Origin: Caldilineaceae bacterium
GTDB taxonomy: Bacteria; Chloroflexota; Anaerolineae; Caldilineales; Caldilineaceae
Length of the DNA: 64,000 nucleotides
Assembly: GCA_026645575.1 (NCBI GenBank)
Contig: JAPKMW010000031.1
Coordinates: 31,425 to 95,424, forward strand
Direction: 5' to 3'
The notes beneath the pieces are model-generated. The model worked only from the letters and a program-made list of their open reading frames with translations. It had not been told where the DNA came from and ran no database searches. Shown piece after piece: positions 9,446 to 18,520 of this stretch; positions within the stretch are counted from its first letter, which is position 1, and each line of letters starts with the position of its first letter. The position numbers were made by a program, and so were the translations under genes.

Positions 9446-9592
9446 TATAGCATTAACTCCAACTGACGCCAAACCAAAAGCAGCGAGTGCGTTGCATGGG
9501 ACAAACGGCATACCCACGGCAGCACCGCCATCTGTCCCATGCAATGCACTCGCTTTACTCGCAGTTTGGGTTGGCGTCGTGTGGATGCTATA
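9446..9592. repeat. Inverted repeat with arms of about 40 bp
   Basis: Arms at 9465-9503 and 9533-9578 pair with a few gaps; outer tatagcat (9446) pairs with atgctata (9585). It lies between the divergent response-regulator and zinc-ribbon genes. Because both genes are transcribed away from it, it cannot be a simple terminator. Confidence 0.7.
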
Positions 9593-9710
9593 ATCTATGG
9601 CGTTCAAGCAGCGGAAACCGACATCGTTTGCCAATCGAAACAGGGACGCCAGCAGAATCTGCCAAGCGCAGTCGAGCAGTCTGTCAGCAAATGCAGGGAA
9701 GGGGTTGTAA

Positions 9711-10415
9711 ATGGCCGACATTGCCAAGTTATACGAACTACAAAAGATTGATGTCACCTCGCAGAAGGTGCGGCGACGGTTGACCCAGTTGAAGACGCTG
9801 CTCGTGGAAAGTGATGACCTGAAGCGCGCCCGCACCCAAGCTGAAACGTTGCAACAGGAGCAACAGCAGTGGCACGGAAAACAGAAGAGCGCCGAACTGG
9901 AAGCGCAATCGTTGGCCGACCGCATCAAAGAGAGTGAACAGCGCCTGATGAGTGGTCAGGTGCGCAACCCCAAAGAATTAGAATCGCTCCAATCCAGCAT
10001 TGAAGCCCTCCAACGTCAACGCAGTGCCCTCGAAACCGCCTCGGTCGAAGCCCTCATGAAAAATGAAGAATTGCATGGGCAAGTGGCTACCGCCAATGAT
10101 CAACTCCAACGGATCCAAGAAGCCTGGTCGGCCAGTCAAACCGAATTAACCGAAGAAGAGAACAAGCTGAAACGGGGCTATCTCCATCTCAAAAAACAGC
10201 GAGACGCCCTGACTGAAAGCCTGGATAAAGCGCTCTTACAACAGTACGACTATTTGCGTGACCGCAAAGCCGGCATTGCGGTTGCCACGGTCGAAAATGA
10301 CAACTGTAGCGCCTGTCATGTGCGGATTCCCTCCGGCGTCATGAGTACGCTGCGCAGCCAAAGCGACAAAATGGTGAGTTGCACCAGTTGCGGTCGCATC
10401 TTGTACCGGCCCTAG
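9711..10415 (+). CDS. Coiled-coil protein with C-terminal C4 zinc ribbon
   Basis: A 234-residue protein that opens MADIAKLYELQKID and is predicted almost wholly coiled-coil up to about residue 190. It ends in a zinc ribbon with two Cys pairs (NCSACHVRIP and SCTSCGRILY). This is the architecture of the CT398/zf-RING_7 family, widespread in bacteria and of uncertain role, proposed to bind nucleic acid or secretion components. GAAGGGG precedes the ATG. It is monocistronic as far as I can see. Confidence 0.88.
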   Translation: MADIAKLYELQKIDVTSQKVRRRLTQLKTLLVESDDLKRARTQAETLQQEQQQWHGKQKSAELEAQSLADRIKESEQRLMSGQVRNPKELESLQSSIEALQRQRSALETASVEALMKNEELHGQVATANDQLQRIQEAWSASQTELTEEENKLKRGYLHLKKQRDALTESLDKALLQQYDYLRDRKAGIAVATVENDNCSACHVRIPSGVMSTLRSQSDKMVSCTSCGRILYRP

Positions 10416-10448
10416 CGGCGCCCCAAAAAACCTGCAACGCCAACCGCC

Positions 10449-11237
10449 TTAGCCCAAGGTGGCCGATTGCTCGACCATCGTTGCGGCGGCGGCGTAATCG
10501 GCATCACCGACACGGGCAAAACGGGCAAGTGGTGATGCTGCCAGCAGGGCGGCGCCGACCACATCGTCGCTCATCGTTGCCAGGATCGTTGTCATTTCTT
10601 CGCGCAGGGCGACCGGCACTTCGATGCGAATAACCCACGGTGGCGCCGGATTGGGGCCGAGCCGTCCTAGGGCGCGCACGACGCCGTGCAACGCCGGCTG
10701 CTCTTGGACAATCTGTTCAAAGACGGTTGTGTCAATGGCCGCCACATCCACCTCGCCGGCAACCAGCATCTGTAAAGCCCGGCGATGGTAACCGGCTTCG
10801 ATTGCCTCTGCAAAGAATGTCAACCCTTCGCCTAAGCGCGCCAGGTGCGCCCGCATCACATGATAGCCGGAGAGCGACCCCGGTTCATTATAGGCCCAGC
10901 GCAGCCCACGCAACTCGTCAAAGTGTTGGGCCGGATGGTCCCGATGCACCATAATGTCAGAGTGGTAGACCGGTTGATTGCCATAATGGTCGCCCCGCCA
11001 GACCGGCGCCGCCAATAGCGCGATCTGCCCCTGCGGTCGCCGCACTACATAAGGCGCACCACATATCCAGGCAATCTGAATGGCGCCGGTATCGAGTAGG
11101 CGATAGCGCTCCGACCAGTCCGGGTCGATCACAAACGCAATCGCCTGCCCCAACCGGCTTGCCAGATAGTCCGTCAACTGGCGGCAAAAGCCATCCATCC
11201 CCGGCGCCATACAGGTCGTCATCCGCAACCGCTCCAT
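10449..11237 (-). CDS. PhnD-like substrate-binding protein without signal peptide
   Basis: A 262-residue protein of the phosphate/phosphonate-binding PhnD superfamily. It carries IAWICGAPYVVRR, a YHSDIMVHRDHP strand, WAYNEPGSLSGYHVMRAHL and VAAIDTTVFE, which follow the order of PhnD-type type II periplasmic binding folds. There is no export signal and no permease or ATPase gene nearby, so it may be a cytoplasmic ligand sensor or an orphan binding protein. GGAGG lies about 10 nt before the ATG. It is convergent with the zinc-ribbon gene, with a gap of only 33 bp. Confidence 0.75.
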   Translation of the reverse strand: MERLRMTTCMAPGMDGFCRQLTDYLASRLGQAIAFVIDPDWSERYRLLDTGAIQIAWICGAPYVVRRPQGQIALLAAPVWRGDHYGNQPVYHSDIMVHRDHPAQHFDELRGLRWAYNEPGSLSGYHVMRAHLARLGEGLTFFAEAIEAGYHRRALQMLVAGEVDVAAIDTTVFEQIVQEQPALHGVVRALGRLGPNPAPPWVIRIEVPVALREEMTTILATMSDDVVGAALLAASPLARFARVGDADYAAAATMVEQSATLG

Positions 11238-11293
11238 CTGTCTCTAGCCTCCTCGACTGCCATTGTTATAGCCCGCTTATCGTGACAACTAAG

Positions 11294-11359
11294 CCTGGGA
11301 ACGCCGCTATCCTAGCGGCAAATGGTATAGGCAGCCGCCAGGATAGCGGCGTTCCCAGG
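11294..11359. repeat. Perfect 20-bp-arm inverted repeat
   Basis: Arms 11294-11313 and 11340-11359 (starting cctgggaacgc and ending gcgttcccagg) are exact reverse complements around a 26-nt loop. It lies between the divergent PhnD-like and nuclease genes, so it is not positioned as a terminator of either. Confidence 0.85.
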
Positions 11360-11555
11360 TAGCAACCCGGACTTGGTCATTACAATTCGGCCAATTATAC
11401 AACCCTATCTTTGCACCAACAACCTTCTCGGCCACACAAAATCCGTTCCCACCCAAATCCGCTGCAGTGTCCCACACTCAAACTTGACCTTACGAACCGA
11501 TAACGATACAATGGCGGCGCCAACGTCTTGTCGCGCTGTTCTGTTGGGAGCCGCT

Positions 11556-13646
11556 ATGCAATATCGTCCATACCAACTGTTTCTCTGCCTGAGCCTGCTA
11601 TTGGGCATTGTCAACGGGTTGACTGGCCTGTTCACCGGTTCCACCACCTTGCGCGCCCAAAACCAGCCACGGATCGTGCCGATCTATCAACTGCAAGGCA
11701 ACGGCCTGGTTTCGCCGTATGCGGAAAAATGGGTGGATAGCTATGGCCTGGTCACGGGGGTATTGCGCGACGGCTTTTACCTGCAAGACCCCATCGGTGA
11801 CGGCGACCCGACTACCAGCGACGGTATCTTTGTCTACACCTACAAGCGCCCCACCGTCACCCAAGGCGAATGTATCGTGGTGACGCGCGCCTTGGTAACC
11901 GAGTTCTACGAAAAAACCGAACTGTCGCGCCTCAAAAGCATCATCCCTAGCGACCGCTGCCCTAGCCAAACAGTGCAAGCTGCTTCCATCCCATTACCGC
12001 ACTTGGGGATGACGCCAAGCATCCCCTACGAAGCTTATGAAGGAATGCTGGTAGCTGTGACCAACCTCACCGGCACCGTGCAGGGGCCGACCAAGCACTT
12101 TGCCGACGGTGACATGGAACTTGCGTTGCTGCCGACTATGCTACAAGCCTATCTTCCCAGTGGCCGCGTCTTTCAGGCGGATAGCGCTGCCCTAAACGCG
12201 CTCGTTTATCTGACCAATGAATTGGGCGCAATCTTGCCCGAACTCTCCTGGGGCGCAACGCTGACCGTTGGCGACGCTACACCGGCAGGGCGCACAGCAA
12301 CCGCCATTCTTGACTATAACTTTGGCAAGTATCAGCTTCACCTCTTGCTAGGGACGCCAGTGGAACCGATCCTGGCCGATCCACCCGTCGAACGCCAACC
12401 GGAGGAAGGGCGACCAACCACCCCTGACGAATTTGGACTTTGCACCTTCAATGCCTACGGCTTGGGGCGGGGCAGTGCGCAGTTCCCTGATGAGCGTGAA
12501 TATCAGCAGCAATTGGCCAAACGCGCCCGCGCCATTGCGGAGACCTTACACGGCTGCACCATCATCGGTCTCCAGGAGACTGGTACGCCTGCCGATGCCC
12601 AAAATTTGGCCGACTTCCTGGCCGAAATCTATCAACTCGACTATGAAGCGACCGCTATAGCCGGCCCCAACACACAGAGCAGCGAGTTCCCATTAACAAA
12701 CAGCGTGCTTACCCGGCGCGACCAGGTACAAGTGTTGCAGGCTGCGGCGCCACAGGGTTGCTCCCCCAAAGATTATGAAGTCCCTGCCGTTACCGGTGAC
12801 TGTCTGCGTGGTCATTATGCCCTCTTTGACCGCCCGCCGCTGGTGGTTGATCTGCTTGTGACCGGTGCCTGGGGCGAGCCGATCACAATGACGGTCGTGA
12901 ACAACCATTGGAAAAGCAAAGCCGGGGACGAAACAGTCAACGCGGTGCGACGGGCCGACCAGGCGCGTCATGTCGCCGCCCTGGTGCAAGCGAAAGTGGC
13001 GAGTAATCCACAGGCATTGGTGACGGTGTTGGGCGACCTGAATGATTACTATCCCAGTACACCAGTCGAAGTGCTGCGCGTAGGCGTACAACCACCTCTG
13101 GTGCATCTATATGATTACCTGCCGCCGCTGGACCGCTACACCTATATTTTTAACGGTGGCAGCCAGGTGCTAGACCACATCATAGTGACGCCGGCCTTGG
13201 CGACACTGGTCACGCTGGTCGATCCAATTCACAGTAATGCCGACTTTCCCGCAGGTGATCAGCACCAATTGCAAACCCTGGCCCATGCCAGCGACCATGA
13301 CCCTGTGCTGGTGGTGCTGCGACCGGAAGGCGCTGCCATCCTCGGCGGTTCTTTGCGATATGGCGAAATCCATGTAAAATTGCTAGACCAAAATGGCGGT
13401 GTTGTGGCTGAAACGACGACGGATGCCAATGGCGACTTCCGGCTCTGGCAGTTGCCCATTGGCGCCTACACGCTTACCTTTACACCACCGCCGGCAGTGA
13501 CGATGGAACCGCAGACGATGCCAATCGACCTAGTGCGCGGCTACCAACGGCTGCCGACGCCGGCGTTGGCCCATCGCACCGTGACCATTGGCGTTGCGCT
13601 GGCGTTGACGGCGGCGCAGCTATCGCCGAACGCACAGCGTGAATGA
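11556..13646 (+). CDS. Secreted endonuclease/exonuclease/phosphatase-family nuclease
   Basis: A 696-residue exported protein. The ATG at 11556 has GGGAG 5 nt upstream and is followed by a signal peptide (LFLCLSLLLGIVNGLTGLF); the frame is open further upstream but without a site. An OB-like N-terminal region precedes the EEP domain. EEP motifs include FNAYGLGR, IIGLQETG, NNHWKSKAGDE, LGDLNDYYPS, LDHIIV and the terminal SDHDPV. A C-terminal Cna-B/carboxypeptidase-regulatory-like beta domain (TTTDANGDFRLWQLPIGAYT) follows. The layout resembles extracellular nucleases such as ExeM/NucH that degrade DNA for phosphate or nutrients. The next gene starts 20 bp on. Confidence 0.85.
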   Translation: MQYRPYQLFLCLSLLLGIVNGLTGLFTGSTTLRAQNQPRIVPIYQLQGNGLVSPYAEKWVDSYGLVTGVLRDGFYLQDPIGDGDPTTSDGIFVYTYKRPTVTQGECIVVTRALVTEFYEKTELSRLKSIIPSDRCPSQTVQAASIPLPHLGMTPSIPYEAYEGMLVAVTNLTGTVQGPTKHFADGDMELALLPTMLQAYLPSGRVFQADSAALNALVYLTNELGAILPELSWGATLTVGDATPAGRTATAILDYNFGKYQLHLLLGTPVEPILADPPVERQPEEGRPTTPDEFGLCTFNAYGLGRGSAQFPDEREYQQQLAKRARAIAETLHGCTIIGLQETGTPADAQNLADFLAEIYQLDYEATAIAGPNTQSSEFPLTNSVLTRRDQVQVLQAAAPQGCSPKDYEVPAVTGDCLRGHYALFDRPPLVVDLLVTGAWGEPITMTVVNNHWKSKAGDETVNAVRRADQARHVAALVQAKVASNPQALVTVLGDLNDYYPSTPVEVLRVGVQPPLVHLYDYLPPLDRYTYIFNGGSQVLDHIIVTPALATLVTLVDPIHSNADFPAGDQHQLQTLAHASDHDPVLVVLRPEGAAILGGSLRYGEIHVKLLDQNGGVVAETTTDANGDFRLWQLPIGAYTLTFTPPPAVTMEPQTMPIDLVRGYQRLPTPALAHRTVTIGVALALTAAQLSPNAQRE

Positions 13647-13665
13647 ACGGCAAGGATGAAGCAGG

Positions 13666-14178
13666 ATGAAAAACGTTTACCTAAGTTGGCACGACACCGA
13701 AGAATTGATTGCCCAGCTAATCTTTAAACTGGACACGCCTTATGATGCTCTGCTCTTGATTGCACGCGGCGGCATTATCCCCGGCGGTATGATCGCCGAA
13801 GCGCTCAAAATGCATAACGTCCTGACGGCAGCCGTTCTCTTTACCGACCCGCAGACCGGCGGACTGCCGCGCCTAAGTTGGCCCAAGTTTGTCCAGTTCC
13901 CCGCCGACAACTTGTTGACCGGGCGCAAGATTTTGGTGGTGGACAATCTCTGGAATCACGGTCGCACGGTCCTGGCCGCCAAAGGACGCATTGAAAGCGC
14001 CGGCGGCTTCCCGGAAATTGCTGTGCTGCACTGGAAAAAGATGAACAGCCACTTCCCTGACCAGGCGCCCGACTACTATGTCGAAATCACCGAGGACTTT
14101 ATCCATTACCCGTGGCAGCGGATCGATGACTCAGACTACCGCGTGTTGGCGAATCCGGTGTTGCCGTCGCTATCATAA
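13666..14178 (+). CDS. Phosphoribosyltransferase-domain protein
   Basis: A 170-residue protein of type I PRTase size. IARGGIIPGGMIAEAL gives the substrate-hood/loop region, and ILVVDNLWNHGRTVLAAK occupies the PRPP-loop position. The usual acidic pair and D-T-G-x-T are altered to V-D-N-L-W-N-H-G-R-T. It resembles hypoxanthine/xanthine PRTase-like or regulatory PRTase proteins, but the loop change leaves catalysis uncertain. It follows the secreted nuclease by 20 bp, so purine salvage from degraded DNA is a possible link, though this is inference. Confidence 0.75.
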   Translation: MKNVYLSWHDTEELIAQLIFKLDTPYDALLLIARGGIIPGGMIAEALKMHNVLTAAVLFTDPQTGGLPRLSWPKFVQFPADNLLTGRKILVVDNLWNHGRTVLAAKGRIESAGGFPEIAVLHWKKMNSHFPDQAPDYYVEITEDFIHYPWQRIDDSDYRVLANPVLPSLS

Positions 14179-14194
14179 CAATTATTGAATAAAC

Positions 14195-14260
14195 TTGGTT
14201 GGTAGTAAAGACTTTAGTCTTTGGGATGGCTCGAAGACTAAAGTCTTTACTACCAACCAA
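14195..14260. repeat. Perfect 27-bp-arm inverted repeat
   Basis: Arms 14195-14221 and 14234-14260 are exact reverse complements around a 12-nt loop; each contains the smaller palindrome agactttagtct. It follows the PRTase stop by 16 bp and precedes nth on the same strand, so it may end the upstream transcript. Confidence 0.88.
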
Positions 14261-14302
14261 ACCGCGCAAACCGTGATCAACCGGATCTAAAGGTTAATCT
14301 TT

Positions 14303-14965
14303 ATGAATGTAGTCAACAATTTAACGGCGACGGCGCCCGCCACCGAACGGATTACGCCCCTCATCCAACGTTTGCATGAAGCCTACCCAGACGCCGAATG
14401 CGCCCTTCATCACCGCAATGCTTTTGAATTGTTGGTTGCCACCATTTTGTCGGCGCAATGCACCGATGAGCGGGTCAACAAGGTGACGCCTGCGCTCTTT
14501 GCCCGCTTCCCTACCCCCGAAGCAATGGCCGCTGCTGATCGCGAAGAATTGGAAAGCTTGATCCGCTCCACCGGCTTCTACCACAACAAAGCCAAAAACA
14601 TTCAAGGCGCCGCGCAAAGGATTGTCAGCGCCTATGGCGGCGTGGTGCCGCAGACAATGGACGAATTGCTGACCTTGCCCGGCGTCGCCCGCAAAACGGC
14701 GAATGTTGTCCTGGGTGTGATCTTTAAAATTGCCGACGGCGTGGTTGTCGATACCCACGTCAAGCGCCTCTCCAACCGTCTGGGGCTGACCACACAAAGC
14801 GACCCGGAAAAGATCGAGCGCGATCTGCAAACGATCACGCCCCAAGCCGAGTGGATCAACCTCTCTCACCTGCTAATTTTCCACGGACGTAACGTCTGTG
14901 ACGCCCGCAAGCCGAACTGCGCCGCGTGTACGCTCAGCGATCTCTGCCCCAGTGCGGCACTCTAA
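14303..14965 (+). CDS. nth: Endonuclease III (DNA glycosylase/AP lyase)
   Basis: A 220-residue HhH-GPD glycosylase that removes oxidised pyrimidines and nicks abasic sites. Key parts are visible: ILSAQCTDERVNKVTP, the helix-hairpin-helix LPGVARKTANVV with the catalytic Lys, VDTHVKRLSNRLGL with the catalytic Asp, and the C-terminal Fe-S cluster loop with Cys spacing 6-2-5 (CDARKPNCAACTLSDLC). AAAGG lies upstream of the ATG. The lipoprotein gene starts 2 nt after its stop, so the two are translated from one message. Confidence 0.96.
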   Translation: MNVVNNLTATAPATERITPLIQRLHEAYPDAECALHHRNAFELLVATILSAQCTDERVNKVTPALFARFPTPEAMAAADREELESLIRSTGFYHNKAKNIQGAAQRIVSAYGGVVPQTMDELLTLPGVARKTANVVLGVIFKIADGVVVDTHVKRLSNRLGLTTQSDPEKIERDLQTITPQAEWINLSHLLIFHGRNVCDARKPNCAACTLSDLCPSAAL

Positions 14966-14967
14966 TT

Positions 14968-15705
14968 ATGCGTCAACAATCACTCTTCTGGCTTAGTTTC
15001 GTCTGTCTGCTCATGCTGACGGTGGTTGGCTGTGGCTCGTCGCCCGCGCCGACGCCAACCGTGGCGTCGGCGCGGGCGACAGCTACCGCAATACCGGCGG
15101 CAACCACTGTGCCGCAAAGTGCGATGGTCGTAACCAGCACCATTACGCTGGCGCCCTTTCAGATCAACTTGCCCGCTTCCGCCCCGGTTTTCTACCCAAC
15201 CGATGCAACGTGGGTTCGTCAACTTGCCCAGTTTCAACAACAACAACCCCAACTTGCCAACTATGTAACCGCGCTGGCGGCTACCTTAACCGTGACAGAG
15301 CGCGTTGCGCTCATTCAATTACCGGTTGCTGAAGAAACGCTCACCGTAGTCGCTGCCGCTGTGCCGAGTGAGGGGCTATCCCTACAAAGCTATCTGGCGG
15401 CAGCACAAATGGAACTAGAGCAAAGCCGGCTGGCGCTTGGCTCCGGGATTGTTGTTCAACAAGCAATCATCCGTTACGACCTGCACAAAGCGAACATCCC
15501 CCTCGCCACACTCCAATACACTTTACCGGTCAATGGCAACAGCCCTGAGGGCGCAATCGCCGGATATCAGGCGGCCATGCTCGACCAGACCGGAACCCAT
15601 CTGCTCCTGCTAACTTTTGTCACGGCGCCGACACCGATGGCGGCAGCACAAACGCAGATTGCCGCGATGCTTGCCCAACTGCAAGAGACTACGCCTACTC
15701 AGTAA
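14968..15705 (+). CDS. Lipoprotein of unknown function
   Basis: A 245-residue protein starting at the ATG 2 nt after nth. A short signal peptide ends in the lipobox LTVVGC, so it should be lipidated and anchored outside the membrane. A Thr/Pro/Ala linker (about residues 22-50) precedes a compact domain of about 190 residues. I do not recognise this domain; it contains Gln-rich helices and a repeated alternation of strands ending LLLLTFVTAPTP. It lies in an operon with nth and the cyanophycinase gene. Confidence 0.75.
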   Translation: MRQQSLFWLSFVCLLMLTVVGCGSSPAPTPTVASARATATAIPAATTVPQSAMVVTSTITLAPFQINLPASAPVFYPTDATWVRQLAQFQQQQPQLANYVTALAATLTVTERVALIQLPVAEETLTVVAAAVPSEGLSLQSYLAAAQMELEQSRLALGSGIVVQQAIIRYDLHKANIPLATLQYTLPVNGNSPEGAIAGYQAAMLDQTGTHLLLLTFVTAPTPMAAAQTQIAAMLAQLQETTPTQ

Positions 15706-15718
15706 AGGAAGACCTATC

Positions 15719-16603
15719 ATGCCTGCACCAGTGCCAGCCGGCTACACGCGTGGCGCCCTTGTCGTGATTGGAACGACGACCAGCGCCACACTACAAGAAC
15801 AATTGTTACAACGTTTTTGGAACGAAGCCGGCGGCTACGGGGCGCGCATTCTGATCTGCGCTGCGCCGGGAACAGAGAAAGAGAGCAGCGTCTACGCCAA
15901 CCAACTCCGGCTGATGGAAGCCGCCAGTGTGGATCTCTTGCCGATTCCAGATCGGCAGAGCGCCCGAAACACAGCGCATCAATCCTTGGTGGAACGGGCC
16001 ACCGGCATTCTCCTGCTGGCGCCCAGCGCGCTCCATGTGGCCGCGCTCATTGGCGGCACCCAGCTTGCCACCGCCATTCGCCGCGCCAATGCGGTTGGCA
16101 AAACCGTTGCCGGGGCCGGGCCAAGCGCCGCCATCCTTTGTCAGCACATCTTGACACAGCCGAGCGCAAGCAACGCCGCTACGCCACTGTTACAACGCGA
16201 TCTGATCCAATTTGCACCCGGTTTGGGGATGGTGAACCGGCTTCTGTTGGCGGTCGAACCATTGCCGCGATCAGCCAGTCATCAGCTTGCGGCGCTGTTG
16301 ACCGCCATTGCCTACAATCCCTTTTTGGTGGGTGTTGACATTGAGGTGGATACGGGAATTGTGATCTATCCTGATACGACGCTGGAGGTTTTTGGCGCCA
16401 ACAACGTCTTGCTTGTCGATGGTCACGCGATTACCCACACCGACGTGACTACCGTGATACATCCTGGCGCAGGCAGTGTACATGGTATCCAACTGCATGT
16501 GCTACGCCACGGCCAAACCTTTACCTTTGATACCCATACTGTCAAACCCCAGTCGCCGACTGACATTCCGACGGAAGGCGCCCCGAATCATCAACTGTTC
16601 TAA
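15719..16603 (+). CDS. Cyanophycinase-like S51 peptidase
   Basis: A 294-residue protein; AAAGGAAG precedes the ATG by about 8 nt. It follows the S51/CphB pattern: ALVVIGTTTSA, LQRFWNEAGGYGARILI, an ATGILLLAPSALHVAALIGG nucleotide-like loop, the nucleophile-elbow region VAGAGPSAAIL with the presumed catalytic Ser, FAPGLGM, and VGVDIEVDTGIVIY near the end. Cyanophycinase cleaves the Asp-Arg storage polymer cyanophycin to dipeptides. The elbow is G-P-S-A-A instead of the more usual G-T-S-A-G, so specificity may differ. No cphA synthetase gene is in the window. Confidence 0.82.
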   Translation: MPAPVPAGYTRGALVVIGTTTSATLQEQLLQRFWNEAGGYGARILICAAPGTEKESSVYANQLRLMEAASVDLLPIPDRQSARNTAHQSLVERATGILLLAPSALHVAALIGGTQLATAIRRANAVGKTVAGAGPSAAILCQHILTQPSASNAATPLLQRDLIQFAPGLGMVNRLLLAVEPLPRSASHQLAALLTAIAYNPFLVGVDIEVDTGIVIYPDTTLEVFGANNVLLVDGHAITHTDVTTVIHPGAGSVHGIQLHVLRHGQTFTFDTHTVKPQSPTDIPTEGAPNHQLF

Positions 16604-16630
16604 GGGGGACTTTGAAAGCTAAGCGTTCGC

Positions 16631-16689
16631 CTGTCACCCTAAAAGGGTCTTGGAGGCACAATACCCCAGAGACCCTTTCAGGGTGACAG
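16631..16689. repeat. Inverted repeat, possible bidirectional terminator
   Basis: Arms 16631-16650 and 16670-16689 pair over 20 bp with one mismatch (ctgtcaccct with agggtgacag). It lies between the convergent cyanophycinase and membrane-protein genes, a position that fits a shared terminator. Confidence 0.75.
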
Positions 16690-16770
16690 ATGGGTCTTCC
16701 TGGTTTTGGGATGTAACTTTCATAGCTTGATGCCGATGGGAATGGCAACTGCACTGACAATGGCTTGTGC

Positions 16771-17208
16771 CTACCACTCTTCAATATCGGCAACTTGTTC
16801 GCCGATCACCTTGAAACTGCGCTGTCCCCCCTGCGGGCCGGTCATGGCCTGCGGACCAGGAAGCATCATCGTATTCAGGGTTGGCGGCTGATGGCCTTGT
16901 TGCATGGCGGGATAGCCAGGGCCGGCCAACACAATGACCGGCGGCTGTTGCATCGGCATAGGATAGCCGTGACCGTGCATCTCCAACGAGCGGCGTGATC
17001 CACCATGATGGGGGTTCTGCCCTTCCTCCTGCCAGGTATCGCGCCGACGGGCTGAAGCCAGCACCAGAAGCGCCACCGGTATGCCGGCCAAGACGCCAAA
17101 GAGGACGCCCAGCGCCATGCCAATCGCATCAGCACTCAAGCGTTCACTGATACGCCAGGCGGTTACACCCACAAAAATGAGCAGAATCAAGAAAAATAGA
17201 CGTTTCAT
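16771..17208 (-). CDS. Small membrane protein, unknown
   Basis: A 145-residue protein. Two N-terminal hydrophobic segments (FFLILLIFVGVTAW and IGMALGVLFGVLAGIPVALLVLA) are followed by a Pro/Met/Gln/His-rich tail of about 85 residues with no clear fold, containing HGHGYPMPMQQPP. AGGAGG lies just before the ATG. It is not a known family to me. It lies downstream of the FtsK-like gene on the same strand with a gap of 96 bp, so co-transcription is possible. Confidence 0.65.
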   Translation of the reverse strand: MKRLFFLILLIFVGVTAWRISERLSADAIGMALGVLFGVLAGIPVALLVLASARRRDTWQEEGQNPHHGGSRRSLEMHGHGYPMPMQQPPVIVLAGPGYPAMQQGHQPPTLNTMMLPGPQAMTGPQGGQRSFKVIGEQVADIEEW

Positions 17209-17304
17209 TATGCCTCCTGTAGCACTCTCAAATACACCTGGGATAGATTGGTTGACTGGACAGGGCGCGGACTGGGAATCAAGGGACAGATCAACGATTT
17301 TACA

Positions 17305-18444
17305 TTACACTTGCACCCGTGCGGTTAAGCGACTGAAGAGACTGCGGACACCGCCGAGGATTGGGGCTTGCACCGGTTGCGGTATGACCGGCTGCTCCAC
17401 GCTACTGCTGTCCCACCGGCGTGAGGTGCGTTGCCCCGATTGCAGGCCGTCACAGATTTGGGACAGTTCCTTGGGGCCAAGCCAGGCGGCCTGGAAGCGA
17501 ACCATTTCTCCCTTACAAACGAGTAAGAAGTCACCTTTGCCTTGCAACTTTTCGGCGCCGCTGTCGCTGACGCCCGACGCGTAGCGGGCCTCATCTTTGC
17601 TCGCGACAGCACCGACGAGACGAACCGGGAAGTTGGCTTTGATCGCGCTGCCGATCAAGGCCGAAGTGGGCTTTTGCGTGCAGGCCACAAGATGGATGCC
17701 GGCTTCACGACCCCTTTGGCTGATTCGGGTTAGGATCGCTTCGATTTCACGCCCGCCGGTCTGCAACAGATCGGCCAGTTCATCAATCGCCACCACCAGC
17801 ACAGGTCGATTGCTTTTGTTCTGATCGCGCCGCTCCATCTCCTGCGCCACCCAGCGCAGCTTTTCAATCGCTGCCGCCGGCGTTGAGGCAATCCCACCCA
17901 AGATATGAGGCAGAACCGTCAAGGGGGCAAAGCCACGTTCTTTGGGGTCGATCAGAATCAATTGCAGTTCGTTCTGTCGATTGTGCATGGCCAGCGATGT
18001 GAGCAACGTGCGCGCTAACGCCGTTTTTCCCGAGCCGGTGGTGCCGGCAATCAGAACGTGGGTGACGTCGGGGGCATTGAGACGCAGCAGGAGGGGGGTG
18101 CCATTGCCTTCTAGCCCAAGGACGGCGGTGACAGGCGGCACGGTGGTGAGCCGACTACAAAGCGGCAAGAGACGCACCGGGCCGACTTCGTTGCGGGGCA
18201 ATTCAACGCTGATCGAGCCATTCTGGCGGTAGACCCGTGCTTCACGTTTGCCCAGCGCCAGGGCGATCTCCTCGGCCAGGGCCGCCACTTTGCTTACCTT
18301 GGTGCCGAGGCTGGTGCTTAACTCAAACCGAACAAAGCGTGGCGTCACTACACCGCCATTGACCCGACCCGTAACCTTGTGGCGCGCCAGGACTGCCTCA
18401 ATCATGTCCGCCTGCATCTCTAATGTTCGTCTTCGGTATGCCAT
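17305..18444 (-). CDS. FtsK/SpoIIIE-type DNA translocase ATPase, short cytoplasmic form
   Basis: A 379-residue protein from the ATG at 18444 (GGGGG upstream); the frame continues 26 codons further into the leader hairpin but without a site. It has a beta domain, Walker A GTTGSGKT (134-141), Walker [13 protein letters not shown] and the FtsK sensor region [15 protein letters not shown] with [17 protein letters not shown]. It lacks the N-terminal membrane anchor and the C-terminal gamma winged helix of full FtsK, so it is probably not the divisome translocase but an accessory DNA pump. Its upstream region has a strong promoter with an operator array and a structured leader, suggesting tight control. 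Confidence 0.88.
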   Translation of the reverse strand: MAYRRRTLEMQADMIEAVLARHKVTGRVNGGVVTPRFVRFELSTSLGTKVSKVAALAEEIALALGKREARVYRQNGSISVELPRNEVGPVRLLPLCSRLTTVPPVTAVLGLEGNGTPLLLRLNAPDVTHVLIAGTTGSGKTALARTLLTSLAMHNRQNELQLILIDPKERGFAPLTVLPHILGGIASTPAAAIEKLRWVAQEMERRDQNKSNRPVLVVAIDELADLLQTGGREIEAILTRISQRGREAGIHLVACTQKPTSALIGSAIKANFPVRLVGAVASKDEARYASGVSDSGAEKLQGKGDFLLVCKGEMVRFQAAWLGPKELSQICDGLQSGQRTSRRWDSSSVEQPVIPQPVQAPILGGVRSLFSRLTARVQV

Positions 18445-18520
18445 AGTAAGCCCCCTGCTTTTGTGCCTTTGCACCTCGTGGCGCCGTCGGAGCAACTGGG
18501 AGGTAAAGTGTTTGCCAATC

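Noticed and set aside
9356..9928. 190-codon minus-strand frame across the 9446-9592 repeat
   Set aside because: It is antisense to the zinc-ribbon gene and composed of Cys/Ser-rich reading of a palindrome.
15817..16338. 173-codon frame inside the cyanophycinase gene
   Set aside because: Arg/Cys/His-rich shadow of the correct frame, no independent start site.
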